Source: JAGTVG01 sp963699805 (GTDB lineage Bacteria; Bacteroidota; Bacteroidia; Cytophagales; Cyclobacteriaceae). Taken from it: 64,000 nucleotides of DNA. Numbering within the stretch: the stretch's first letter is position 1; every line of letters begins with the position of its first letter. The translations under genes and the position numbers were made by a program. The DNA is taken from NCBI GenBank assembly GCA_963699805.1, contig CAVOVH010000015.1, positions 62,001-126,000 of the forward strand. The letters are read 5' to 3'. The notes beneath the pieces were generated by a model. It was not told the DNA's origin, made no database searches, and saw only the letters and a program-made list of their open reading frames with translations. Below, piece after piece: positions 43,337-52,487 of this stretch.

Positions 43337-43552
43337 TTCAGTAAGATTTATCAGAAAAATTTACTTATTCTTTTAATCCCTTATTTTCTGATTGAAACAT
43401 TTATTTTTATTAAAAAATGCGCGAAAAAAGGATCTGACTGTTCATATTATGGAATTTCTTTATTTTCGAACAAGCTGCTTTAGATCAAATCGAGCCGAAT
43501 ATAAAATTTTCTTTGAATTTGACTTAAACTTCAGACCGTCGAATACAGACAT

Positions 43553-45529
43553 TTATGAATAATTGATACTTACCGAAAATACCGTAGGCTTGGATGGGTT
43601 CTTTACCTTGATCGTGCCATTCAATCTTTCAGCAGCCATCATTGCCTGATATAATCCAATCCCGGAACCCCTGTTTTTTTCATTCGCAACGAAAAACAGA
43701 TCAAAGATTTTTTGGGTTAATTTTTTAGGAATGCCTATTCCATTATCCTCAATGTTAATGATCAGATGATTGTTCATACTCACATTGATCCGGATGCATG
43801 GATTGTGTTCTATCGGATCTTTAAATTTATAGGCATTATCTATTAGGTTTTCAATGATATAGATCAGGAGAATTCTATCGGAATAAATATGAACGGGAAT
43901 ATCATTATTGATGGTTATGGTATTTGATACCAGGTATTTTTTCTGATAGCGTTCAATAATTTCTTCGAGAAAACTGCTTAAATGAATTTTTTCAATCTTT
44001 AAAGGTTGACTGTTAATATGACTGATGGTGGTTAACCTGCCAATGACTTCATTAAGATTTTTAGCAGTATAATCTATTTCCTTTAAATAATTGATGATTT
44101 GTCCATTCTGATTTTCAAGAAGGGTCAGATTGGTCAGGCCCATCAGCGTAGCAATGGGACCCCGGATGTCATGTGAGGTTTTATATAAAAACGTATCCAG
44201 TTCCTTCTTCGATTTAAGAAGTTGCCGGTTTGTGGTGGAAAGTTCCATGGTTTTCTTTTTAACCAGTTGATCAAGCCGTTGATTGATCTTCCTGCGGTAG
44301 GCTGCAACCCTGACGGCGAATAACACAAAAAATACCGCAAATGTCAGACTTATGCCTAATAAATAATTAAACTGCCTGTTTTTTTTGATTTGATCATCTT
44401 TCCCCTGGATAATGTCATCACTGAAACTTTGTTGAAAAGCGATGAATGCATCTTTGAATTTATTGGCCATTTTTTCATTGAACAAACTATCCTTATAGGA
44501 TACATAATTTTTCAAATTCTCATATGCCCGGGGGTAATCCATTTTATTTTCATATATCTCGGAATACAGGGAATAATTATTTTCTAATCTTTCCCATGAA
44601 TTGGCCTTTTTAGCCAGATCCTGACTTAACTGTAGGTGAATCAGTGCATCCTGAATTTCATTTCTGTTAAAATATATTCTTGCCAGATAATACTCGATGC
44701 TTGAATTCAGGATGGTCTCATTGCTATTAATTTCGAGATTTTTGGCATGGGTTAAGTACTCAATGGCCTCCTCATACAATCCCTGGTTGAAATAAGTCCT
44801 CCCTAATCCGAAAAATGTATCCGCCAGTGTTTTTGGATCGATTTTGTCCTGGTTATTCAGGACCATCCGGAAGGCATTATTCGCTTCCTGGTAATTTCCC
44901 AGCGCATTATAGCATAATCCCAGGTTTAAATAATTTACATAAACCCCATGGGTGATATTATTTTCATTCCTGACCTTCAACGCTAGTTGAAAGTAATTCA
45001 ATGCTTCATTGATGTTGTTAATCTTATAATATATGAGTCCGATATTATTATAGGCAATTCCCTGGTAATTGTAGTTTTCCTGTTTTATTGCCAGTTTAAG
45101 CAATTTGAGATAATTTTCAACAGCCCGGTCATATTGGGAAGTATTCGTATAAACCAATCCAAGATTATTGTATAGATAGATCAGTCGGTCATTCAGATTA
45201 TTTTTGATTGAGAGATCAATGGCCTCTACATAGTACTTTTCGGCTTCCAGATAGTTTGACCTTTTATTATTGATATAACCGAGGGCATTTCCTGCTTTAA
45301 CAATGTATTCGGTGTCATCAGTTTCCCTGGCTACCTGATACGATTGCATGGCATAAGCCTCAGCTTTTTCAATGTCAGAGGATACATATTTGACAAAATA
45401 ATTATAATAAACACTGTCCAGAACGGCTGGATTTAACTGCTCAAGTGAATCAATAAGTTCCTGTTCAGACTGTTGTCCAAATGAAAAAATGCTAAAAAAT
45501 AATAAAAGGGTACATATGTACTTAGACAT
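43553..45529 (-). CDS. TPR sensor histidine kinase
   Basis: A 658-residue hybrid sensor. A signal peptide (ending FSFGQQ) precedes about seven tetratricopeptide repeats (residues about 55-345, for instance AKLNAYANLG-like YNNLGLVYTNTSQYDRAVENYL), one membrane helix at about 388-408, a coiled-coil, then HisKA and HATPase domains. The H-box is FLYKTSHDIRGPIATLMGL with His453; the N-box is LIDNAYKF, the G1 box DNGIGIPKKL and the G2 box GSGIGLYQAM. The periplasmic TPR region senses an unknown partner, possibly a peptide or protein. No response regulator gene is adjacent, so it is an orphan kinase. Confidence 0.92.
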   Translation of the reverse strand: MSKYICTLLLFFSIFSFGQQSEQELIDSLEQLNPAVLDSVYYNYFVKYVSSDIEKAEAYAMQSYQVARETDDTEYIVKAGNALGYINNKRSNYLEAEKYYVEAIDLSIKNNLNDRLIYLYNNLGLVYTNTSQYDRAVENYLKLLKLAIKQENYNYQGIAYNNIGLIYYKINNINEALNYFQLALKVRNENNITHGVYVNYLNLGLCYNALGNYQEANNAFRMVLNNQDKIDPKTLADTFFGLGRTYFNQGLYEEAIEYLTHAKNLEINSNETILNSSIEYYLARIYFNRNEIQDALIHLQLSQDLAKKANSWERLENNYSLYSEIYENKMDYPRAYENLKNYVSYKDSLFNEKMANKFKDAFIAFQQSFSDDIIQGKDDQIKKNRQFNYLLGISLTFAVFFVLFAVRVAAYRRKINQRLDQLVKKKTMELSTTNRQLLKSKKELDTFLYKTSHDIRGPIATLMGLTNLTLLENQNGQIINYLKEIDYTAKNLNEVIGRLTTISHINSQPLKIEKIHLSSFLEEIIERYQKKYLVSNTITINNDIPVHIYSDRILLIYIIENLIDNAYKFKDPIEHNPCIRINVSMNNHLIINIEDNGIGIPKKLTQKIFDLFFVANEKNRGSGIGLYQAMMAAERLNGTIKVKNPSKPTVFSVSINYS

Positions 45530-45696
45530 GTCAGTTAGAATTTCTTCTGATTTTCTTTTTTCGGAAAATTAAAAATATTCTGGAATAATCGATTACCATA
45601 TCCATAAATACAGAATTTATTATATAAGTAATTAGTAAAATCATATTTTATTTTCTTAGTTTAATCAATTTTTTATATTAAAATAACCTTGAAATC

Positions 45697-45834
45697 ATGA
45701 GAAAGTTACTCGTCATAATGATCGCAGTTTTCTTCTTTGGCTTTTTTAATGCGTGTTCAAAGGAAGATGTTACACCTGCCCAGGATGGGGGACAGGCAGA
45801 AGAATCAACCGATGAGCAGTGGAAAGATGAATAA
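45697..45834 (+). CDS. Very small lipoprotein (45 residues)
   Basis: Starts ATG-AGA-AAG at 45697 and reads MRKLLVIMIAVFFFGFFNAC, a lipoprotein leader with lipobox FNAC (Cys about 20), then a 25-residue acidic tail ending DEQWKDE, stop TAA at 45832-45834. A TAACCTTG just upstream of the ATG is a near match to the -7 box but would leave almost no leader, so the real promoter is uncertain. Such short lipoproteins are common in this phylum; function unknown. Confidence 0.55.
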   Translation: MRKLLVIMIAVFFFGFFNACSKEDVTPAQDGGQAEESTDEQWKDE

Positions 45835-46277
45835 TAAAGCGCTTCATTCTTTGTCCAAAGGATGATATTTATGTTTGCTATTTGGTGAAACTTATTTCCA
45901 TTTTTCAGGCCAATATTTGGATGCGAAACAATTTTGAACTCCATCTTAATATTCCTTTTTAATCGGGATGATTCGACCTAAGAACCTGTGAAAATAAAAA
46001 TTTCATTTGACCATTTAATCGTCTGCAATAATCCACGATTTAAATGGTAGATGCATTCGCTGAATCCCTGGTTTTTTATTGCTGCATGACCCATATTTAA
46101 ATGGATTGTCTCCTTGTATAATCGCGATTCTTACATTACCTTGTTTAATAAAAATGAGTATCGTGGATCGGGCTCTTGCACCCTTTTATAGATATTCTGT
46201 CCTTCAGCTTGATTGAGATATCGGGTAAACAAAGTGTTGGATATTCGCATCTATTTTTTAAAGGCTTCTTGAATTAA
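45835..46277. other. Intergenic region with imperfect hairpin
   Basis: 443 AT-rich bases, no supported gene; a minus-strand frame here is antisense to the tiny lipoprotein and unconvincing. CCATTTAATCGT at 46011 and ACGATTTAAATGG at 46035-46047 make a 12-base stem with one bulged base and a 12-base loop. Confidence 0.45.
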
Positions 46278-47495
46278 ATGGGGATCAACACGAATATTTT
46301 TAAGAAATATAATACATGGCTCACCGCTTATGTTTCGATAGACGGAGATGATGAGGAGATATTAATTGCCAAAAAGATCTGGTGTACGTTAATGATCTTC
46401 GCTATTCTTACGCTTACTCCAAGTACGATTTTTTACATCATTTTCGGATTTAGAAATTGGACCATTGCGGGAGTTGTTTATGTATTGTTTCATATTTTAT
46501 TACTCATTCTTTTTCATTTATTCAGAGGGGGAATCTGGGGATTCGTCATCGCAGCGCAGTTATTTTATTTATCATTTTCTTTTGTCATGGTTTTGAACAC
46601 CGGTGGCATTCTTTATTCCGGTGGAACCGTTCTTATCGGATTGGTAGGTGGACCTATTTTATCATTAATTTTTACAAGAAAAAAATTGGCTTTTTTAATG
46701 TTGGGTCTCTATCTGATTTCCCTGATTATTGAACTTCTTTTGCAACCTTTATTAAAACATGATCCGGATATTTCACCCCCAGTGAATTTATTTTATTTTG
46801 TGGCACATCTTATGGTGGTTACAATAGCCATTTTTGCTGTTCTTTCGTATTTTATAGAACAGAACAAAAAAAATCAGGAGAAAGAAAAGAATCTCTTGTA
46901 TAAAATATTGCCCGGGCCGATTGTTCGTGAAATCATGGAATCAGGTCAAGCCATACCTGTCAGATACGAGGAAGTAAGTGTTCTTTTTTCAGACTTTAAA
47001 GGTTTTACGAATATCGTAGCCAGTATTCCCGCTCGCAAATTGGTGGATGAACTAAATGATATTTTCCATCATTTTGATGATATAATCGTTGCAGAAGGAT
47101 TGGAAAAAATAAAAACAATTGGAGATGGTTATCTCGCAGTTTGTGGGGTGCCCAGAAAAATATCATCTCATGCGAAAAAATGTGTGATGGCATCCAGGAA
47201 AATGCTCAATTACATCAATGAACGTAATAGAGAACACGCTATCAAGTGGGAAATCAGAATTGGAATTCATTCCGGCCCCGTCACGGCAGGCGTTGTTGGA
47301 ACGAATAAATTTTCCTATGATATTTTCGGGGATACCGTAAACATTGCCAGCCGGATTGAAACTGCCGGTAAAGAAGGGAAGATTAATGTATCCGCATATA
47401 CTTATGATCTGATCAGAGATGAATTTCCAGGTGAGTACAGGGGTAAAATCAAAACCAAAGGCAAAGGGGATCTGGATATGTATTTTCTGAATTAA
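46278..47495 (+). CDS. Membrane-bound class III adenylate cyclase
   Basis: A 405-residue protein with about six membrane helices in residues 35-195 (for instance WCTLMIFAILTLT, VVYVLFHILLLILFHLF, LAFLMLGLYLISLI, VVTIAIFAVLSYF) and a C-terminal class III cyclase domain (about 225-405). Catalytic residues can be seen: metal Asp239 in LFSDFKGFT and Asp283 in IGDGYLAV, substrate-specifying Lys277 in EKIKT and Asp348 in YDIFG, and transition-state Asn355 and Arg359 in VNIASR. The Lys/Asp pair predicts ATP rather than GTP as substrate. It belongs to the membrane-sensor cyclases with an alpha-helical receptor-like N-domain. It stands alone. Confidence 0.9.
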   Translation: MGINTNIFKKYNTWLTAYVSIDGDDEEILIAKKIWCTLMIFAILTLTPSTIFYIIFGFRNWTIAGVVYVLFHILLLILFHLFRGGIWGFVIAAQLFYLSFSFVMVLNTGGILYSGGTVLIGLVGGPILSLIFTRKKLAFLMLGLYLISLIIELLLQPLLKHDPDISPPVNLFYFVAHLMVVTIAIFAVLSYFIEQNKKNQEKEKNLLYKILPGPIVREIMESGQAIPVRYEEVSVLFSDFKGFTNIVASIPARKLVDELNDIFHHFDDIIVAEGLEKIKTIGDGYLAVCGVPRKISSHAKKCVMASRKMLNYINERNREHAIKWEIRIGIHSGPVTAGVVGTNKFSYDIFGDTVNIASRIETAGKEGKINVSAYTYDLIRDEFPGEYRGKIKTKGKGDLDMYFLN

Positions 47496-47665
47496 TTGAA
47501 AATTGACTGATTTTGGTAGAATCAATGTTTTTACTCGATCAGCCCTCTTCAAATGATTTTCTATAAATATTCATTCAATTTATTTTTCAGGTTGATGGCA
47601 GCATAACATCCCCTTCACGTGTTTCATTCCACTTTTATTTTGTTAATTTAGGAGGGTTAAAATAC

Positions 47666-50600
47666 ATGACCTATCTGATTTTTAAATTGGGAAATATGCA
47701 ATTTTTTAAAGTGATACTGCCCGTTCTTTTAATTATACAAAGTTCCTTTTCAAATCTGTCTGCTCAATCTCACGCTTTTCTGAACGGATATGAGAAATAC
47801 CTGCAGGGAGAAACCATTACTTATGGAGGTCCTGATCCCAGGGCGGAGAACGCACTGTTGGTCCGTTCCATGGATTCAACCCGGGTGATTCAGTGGAAAT
47901 CGAGCCCCTTACCTTCCGGTTATAGCCGGAAGACAGTCTCATTTGTTTGGCTTTTTGGCATGGATGCTTCAATGGATCAACAGGAATTTACGCTTTCGGC
48001 CAATGGCCAGGACCTTATCACCTTCAATAACCCGGTCATCGCTGAAATGAACGACATTGAATATAAGGGTCGTGTGGGTACCTCGTTACGGCTACGGACC
48101 ACCCTGATCGACCAGCATAAAGATGTGATGGGATATGCATTCCTGACTCTGCCTTTAAAATTGATCTCATCAGGGGATCCGGTTCTTCTTCAGGTAAGAG
48201 GTAAAACGTCGGGCAGCAGTATCTGGTATATGACATTTCAATATCCTGTTGAGGAAAAGGTCAGTATTCAATCACAGGATCTGCTTATCAATCGCAATGG
48301 GAACCGATTTCAGGCAATCCGGGCAGAAGTCGTTAATCTTGACCGGGAGAAGGAGATCCAGGTTCAGGCCAATGACCAGCCGGCCCAAAATTTTTCTATC
48401 AAGCCGGGGTATAATGAGTTTCAGTATTTTATACCGGAAGTTGAAAATAAGACAGAAATTTCTGTAAATATAAAATCCGGGGAAGGAGTTGAATGGATTC
48501 ATACCTGTTCTGTAAGTCCGGTACGTCCCTGGACCATATACCTCGTACAACATACCCATACGGATATCGGTTATACCAGGCCGCAGAGTGAGATCCTGCC
48601 GGAACACCTCAGGTTTATTGATTATGCATTGGATTTTTGTGATCAGACTGACCACTATCCCGATGATGCCAGATTCCGTTGGACTTGTGAGAGTGCCTGG
48701 GCAGTGGACCAATATCTTCAAAGAAGACCGAAAGACCAGGTTGAGCGATTATTAAACCGTATCCGGGAAGGCCGGATCGAAGTCACTGCCATGCCTTTTA
48801 ACCTTTCGGAAATAGCGGATGAAACTGCCTTGAAGAATATGCTGAGTCCGGTTAAACGTTTTCATGACAGAGGTATCCCTGTGACAGCCGCCATGCAGGA
48901 TGATGTGAATGGGATTGGCTGGTGTCTCGCAGATTATTTCCCGGATATGGATGTCAAATATCTGATCATGGGTGAACATGGACACCGTGCAAGGATACCC
49001 TTTGCATTGCCCACTACTTTCTGGTGGACCTCCCCATCCGGGAAAAAAATACTTGCTTATCGCGGGGAACATTATATGTATGGCAATTTCCTGCTCCTTC
49101 ATACTGGTGATCTTGATAGTTTCAGATCAAATCTTTTGAATTATTTGGATGAATTGAACGGAAAAGGGTATCCTTTTGACCAAATCTCACTACAATATTC
49201 CGGCTATGTGACTGATAATTCTCCTCCGGCATTAACTCCCAATCAGGTGATTAAAGCATGGAATGATCAATATGTATGGCCCAAATTAAGAAGTGCAACA
49301 GCCAGTGAATTCATGAGGTCTATTGAAAAAAACCATGGTGCTGAACTGGAAGAAATTTCAAAAGCATGGCCTGACTGGTGGACGGACGGATTTGGCTCAG
49401 CAGCCCGGGAGACGGCTGCGGTCAGGGAAGCCCAGGCAGAAATGAATATCACAATGGGGTTATTGTCGATGGCGGCCGTATTAGGAGCTGGGTTGGAGGA
49501 TCAGGTTTATCAACGAATCGAAGATATTTATGATCATATACTCTTTTATGATGAACATACTTTTGGTGCAGCTGAAAGCATATCTGACCCTTATGCTGAA
49601 AACAGCATGGAACAGTGGGCCGAAAAATCCTCCTATGTCTGGGAGGCACTGAAAAGATCCAGGATCTTGCGGGAGGAGGCATTGGGATTCCTGCAGGAAC
49701 AGGTACCGAGATATGATGTGGCCTCCATATCTGTATTCAATACACTGAATTGGTCGAGGTCTGGCCCGGTGCAGGTGTATATCGATCATGAAATGTTGGA
49801 GCCTGGGCAGTCTTTTGCCATTCTGGATGAAAATGGGAAATCCATCCCGGCGCAGGCGCTGTCCAGTCGATCAGATGGGACTTATTGGGCTTTATGGGTG
49901 GATGATATCCCCCCCATGGGATATAAATCTTTTCGGATTGAGAAAAAGGATGGCCTCCGATTTAATAATGAAAAGCAATCATTTCAGGGAAAATTTGAAA
50001 ATAAATACTGGTCAGTGCGCATAAATCCTGACAATTCGGCCATGTCGTCCCTGATATACAAGGATTGGAATCATGAATTGGTAGATCCAGAAGTCATCTG
50101 GGAACCAGGTGAGCTGATTTATGAAAAGCTTTCTGACCGGCATCAGCTGGAATTATTTACACTTCAGGAAGAACCTCAAAGAATAAGCCTGAATGAAGTT
50201 TCACTCAATTTTCTGGAGGAGGGTCCTTTATGGACCACCCTTTCAATCAACGGTACTATGAGGGATTGTGCTTTGGGTCAGGTTTCAGTGGAGTATCGTT
50301 TTTATAATGAAAAACCATTGATTGAAGTAGTTTACAAAATGAATAAAAAACCAGTTACCGATCCTGAAGCCCTGTATGTGGCCTTTCCGTTTAAAATGGA
50401 GAATGGTGAAATCCTTTTTGATGCCCAGGGTGGGGTCGTGAGACCGGGGAAAGACCAGATTCCTGGAACAGCTTCAGACTGGAACACGGTGCAGAATTTT
50501 GTAGCCCTCCGTTCTGAAAAAGGACAGTTGTTGGTAAGTAGTCCTGAAATACCACTTTTCCATCTGGGGGGTCTGAATCTGGGAAATTTCAGTTATGACC

Positions 50601-51082
50601 ATAAGCTGGCATCATCCCATTTTTATTCGTGGGTGCTCAATAATTACTGGACCACCAATTTCAGGGCCTATCAGGAAGGTGAACTGACGTGGCGGTACTT
50701 TATTACCTTAGCCGAAGAACCGGATAAGGCCACAGCCACGCGATTTGGATGGCAATCCAGAAATCCATTGGTTGGAAGGGTATTGCCTCACGGGAAGGAT
50801 ACAGAACGCAAGGGAACGGGAAGTGTTATTTCTGAAGATATATCCGGACTGTTATTGGTGAATGCCATGCCAGATCAGTCGGGGAATGGAATTATTTTTC
50901 AGCTTCGTGAAATATCAGGTAAGACATATCAAATGGATCCGGGAAAACTGATTAAATTTAAAGAGAATGCCGAATGCCATGAGGTAAATGTTTTGGGTGA
51001 AAGAATGGCAACGGAGGGTAAGGAAATAATTTTTGAACCATTTTCAGTACATTTTTTAAAAATTAAATGGAATGATCGATGA
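47666..51082 (+). CDS. GH38 alpha-mannosidase-like protein
   Basis: A large (1138-residue) exported glycosidase of family GH38. It opens with a leader (hydrophobic VILPVLLIIQSS, ends LSAQ), then a beta-rich N-terminal part unusual for GH38 (to about residue 285), and the catalytic domain: HTHTDIGYT (residues 296-304; His298 and Asp300 bind zinc), WTCESAWAV, and MQDDVNGIGW, whose Asp412 or Asp413 is the likely nucleophile. The helical middle and large beta-sandwich C-terminal domain complete the usual layout. A GGAGGG site lies 9 bases before the ATG at 47666. Its stop overlaps the next start (ATGA), coupling it with the URO-D-like protein. Confidence 0.88.
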   Translation: MTYLIFKLGNMQFFKVILPVLLIIQSSFSNLSAQSHAFLNGYEKYLQGETITYGGPDPRAENALLVRSMDSTRVIQWKSSPLPSGYSRKTVSFVWLFGMDASMDQQEFTLSANGQDLITFNNPVIAEMNDIEYKGRVGTSLRLRTTLIDQHKDVMGYAFLTLPLKLISSGDPVLLQVRGKTSGSSIWYMTFQYPVEEKVSIQSQDLLINRNGNRFQAIRAEVVNLDREKEIQVQANDQPAQNFSIKPGYNEFQYFIPEVENKTEISVNIKSGEGVEWIHTCSVSPVRPWTIYLVQHTHTDIGYTRPQSEILPEHLRFIDYALDFCDQTDHYPDDARFRWTCESAWAVDQYLQRRPKDQVERLLNRIREGRIEVTAMPFNLSEIADETALKNMLSPVKRFHDRGIPVTAAMQDDVNGIGWCLADYFPDMDVKYLIMGEHGHRARIPFALPTTFWWTSPSGKKILAYRGEHYMYGNFLLLHTGDLDSFRSNLLNYLDELNGKGYPFDQISLQYSGYVTDNSPPALTPNQVIKAWNDQYVWPKLRSATASEFMRSIEKNHGAELEEISKAWPDWWTDGFGSAARETAAVREAQAEMNITMGLLSMAAVLGAGLEDQVYQRIEDIYDHILFYDEHTFGAAESISDPYAENSMEQWAEKSSYVWEALKRSRILREEALGFLQEQVPRYDVASISVFNTLNWSRSGPVQVYIDHEMLEPGQSFAILDENGKSIPAQALSSRSDGTYWALWVDDIPPMGYKSFRIEKKDGLRFNNEKQSFQGKFENKYWSVRINPDNSAMSSLIYKDWNHELVDPEVIWEPGELIYEKLSDRHQLELFTLQEEPQRISLNEVSLNFLEEGPLWTTLSINGTMRDCALGQVSVEYRFYNEKPLIEVVYKMNKKPVTDPEALYVAFPFKMENGEILFDAQGGVVRPGKDQIPGTASDWNTVQNFVALRSEKGQLLVSSPEIPLFHLGGLNLGNFSYDHKLASSHFYSWVLNNYWTTNFRAYQEGELTWRYFITLAEEPDKATATRFGWQSRNPLVGRVLPHGKDTERKGTGSVISEDISGLLLVNAMPDQSGNGIIFQLREISGKTYQMDPGKLIKFKENAECHEVNVLGERMATEGKEIIFEPFSVHFLKIKWNDR

Positions 51083-52317
51083 CCATTACTTCTCGAGAAA
51101 GAGTTTTAAAAGCTTTTGATTTTAAATCCTCCAACCGTATTCCAGTAGATTTTTCAGGACACCGGTCTTCTGGACTATCGGCCCTCCTGTATCCCGGATT
51201 AAGGAAGGCACTGGGGTTGAAGCCAGCCCCTGTCAGGGTATATGATCCTGTTCAGCAACTTGCCATCCTGGACGAAGATATCCTCGATTTTTTCGGAATA
51301 GATACCATTGAGCTTGGGAGAGCATTTGCCTTGGAAGAAAAGGATTGGCATCCATGGGTCCTGCCGGACGGTACGGAATGCCTTTTGCCCGTTTGGGTAA
51401 ATCCGGAACGGGAAGAAAAACGCTGGATCATTCGGAGTGAATCGGGAAGGATCATCGCCCAAATGCCGGATGGAGCCCGTTTTTTTGAACAGATATGGTA
51501 TCCCTATTACCAGGAGGATTCTGATAAAAGTGATATCAATGCAGCGATGAAGGAATCCATGTGGCATACGGTCACAGCCCCACCGGGACCACTGGCCGAT
51601 GGTCCGGAAGGCGAAAATCGGTTGAAATATTCCGCAGAAAAATTGCGGAAATCAACCAGCAGGGCTATTATCGGACTTTTTGGAGGAAATCTTCTCGAAA
51701 CAGGCCAGATGTTATACAGAAATGATCAGTTTTTATTGATGCTGGCCATGGATCCCCCGGCTGTTCATGATTTCCTCGACAGGTTGACGGAGATCCATCT
51801 CAAGAACCTGGAAAGGTTCCTGGGAGCTGTGGACAATAACATCGATATCATCCTCTTTGGAGATGATCTGGGCATGCAATCCGGACCACAGATTTCACCC
51901 GAAATGTACCGGGAGTTTTTCAAACCACGACATCAACTGATGTGGAAAAGGGCCAAAGAATTGGCCGAGGTGAAGGTAATGCTTCATTGCTGCGGGGGAG
52001 TCAGGGAATTATTACCAGATCTGATCGATGCCGGTCTGGATACCATTAATCCGGTTCAGATAACCGCCCGGGGCATGGAACCTGATCAGCTCAAAAAAGA
52101 TTTTGGAAAGGAAATAGTATTCTGGGGTGGAGGCTGCGATACACAGCAGGTTTTGCCAAATGGAAGTCCTGATCAAGTATATCAGCACGTCAGAAAGCAA
52201 CTTGAAATTTTAAGCACAGGAGGAGGCTTTGTTTTTCAACAGGTTCATAATATACTGCCTGAAGTTCCGGTAGAGAATATACTGGCCATGTTCGAGAGTG
52301 TTAGGGATTTTAAATAA
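51079..52317 (+). CDS. URO-D-family protein (uroporphyrinogen decarboxylase/methyltransferase-like)
   Basis: A 412-residue protein of the URO-D superfamily, with no signal peptide. Motifs include SRERVLKAFDF (N-term), the Zn-type motif MLHCCGGVRELL, DIILFGDDLGMQSGPQ, and the final FVFQQVHNILPEVPVENI. Its best resemblance is to the branch of URO-D-like proteins with methyltransferase-type Zn ligand (MtaA/CmuA-like) rather than HemE itself, which is shorter and lacks the long middle. These homologues are repeatedly found in Bacteroidota near glycoside hydrolase genes and their reaction is unknown. Its start overlaps the GH38 stop (ATGA), so it is translationally coupled. Confidence 0.78.
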   Translation: MTITSRERVLKAFDFKSSNRIPVDFSGHRSSGLSALLYPGLRKALGLKPAPVRVYDPVQQLAILDEDILDFFGIDTIELGRAFALEEKDWHPWVLPDGTECLLPVWVNPEREEKRWIIRSESGRIIAQMPDGARFFEQIWYPYYQEDSDKSDINAAMKESMWHTVTAPPGPLADGPEGENRLKYSAEKLRKSTSRAIIGLFGGNLLETGQMLYRNDQFLLMLAMDPPAVHDFLDRLTEIHLKNLERFLGAVDNNIDIILFGDDLGMQSGPQISPEMYREFFKPRHQLMWKRAKELAEVKVMLHCCGGVRELLPDLIDAGLDTINPVQITARGMEPDQLKKDFGKEIVFWGGGCDTQQVLPNGSPDQVYQHVRKQLEILSTGGGFVFQQVHNILPEVPVENILAMFESVRDFK

Positions 52318-52328
52318 AATGTAAAATT

Positions 52329-52357
52329 TCCCCTCCCTTGAGGGGTATAGGGGTAGG
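52329..52357. repeat. REP-like palindromic intergenic element, copy 1
   Basis: CCCCTC-CCTT-GAGGGG is a 6-base-stem palindrome followed by TATAGGGGTAGG. A second copy of the same kind lies at 63187-63213. Such elements are dispersed in many Bacteroidota genomes. Confidence 0.5.
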
Positions 52358-52487
52358 CACAATAAATTGATCGTAAATAATTAACATTTTATTATCCAGG
52401 ATTTTAGCGGAGATTTCTTGGCAAATTATCATATAATGAGTTTTGCTTAAATATAAGTAACTATTTTTTTCACTAAATCATAAAAAT

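Noticed and set aside
45678..45944. 88-codon minus-strand reading frame
   Set aside because: Antisense to the small lipoprotein; no start context or family resemblance.
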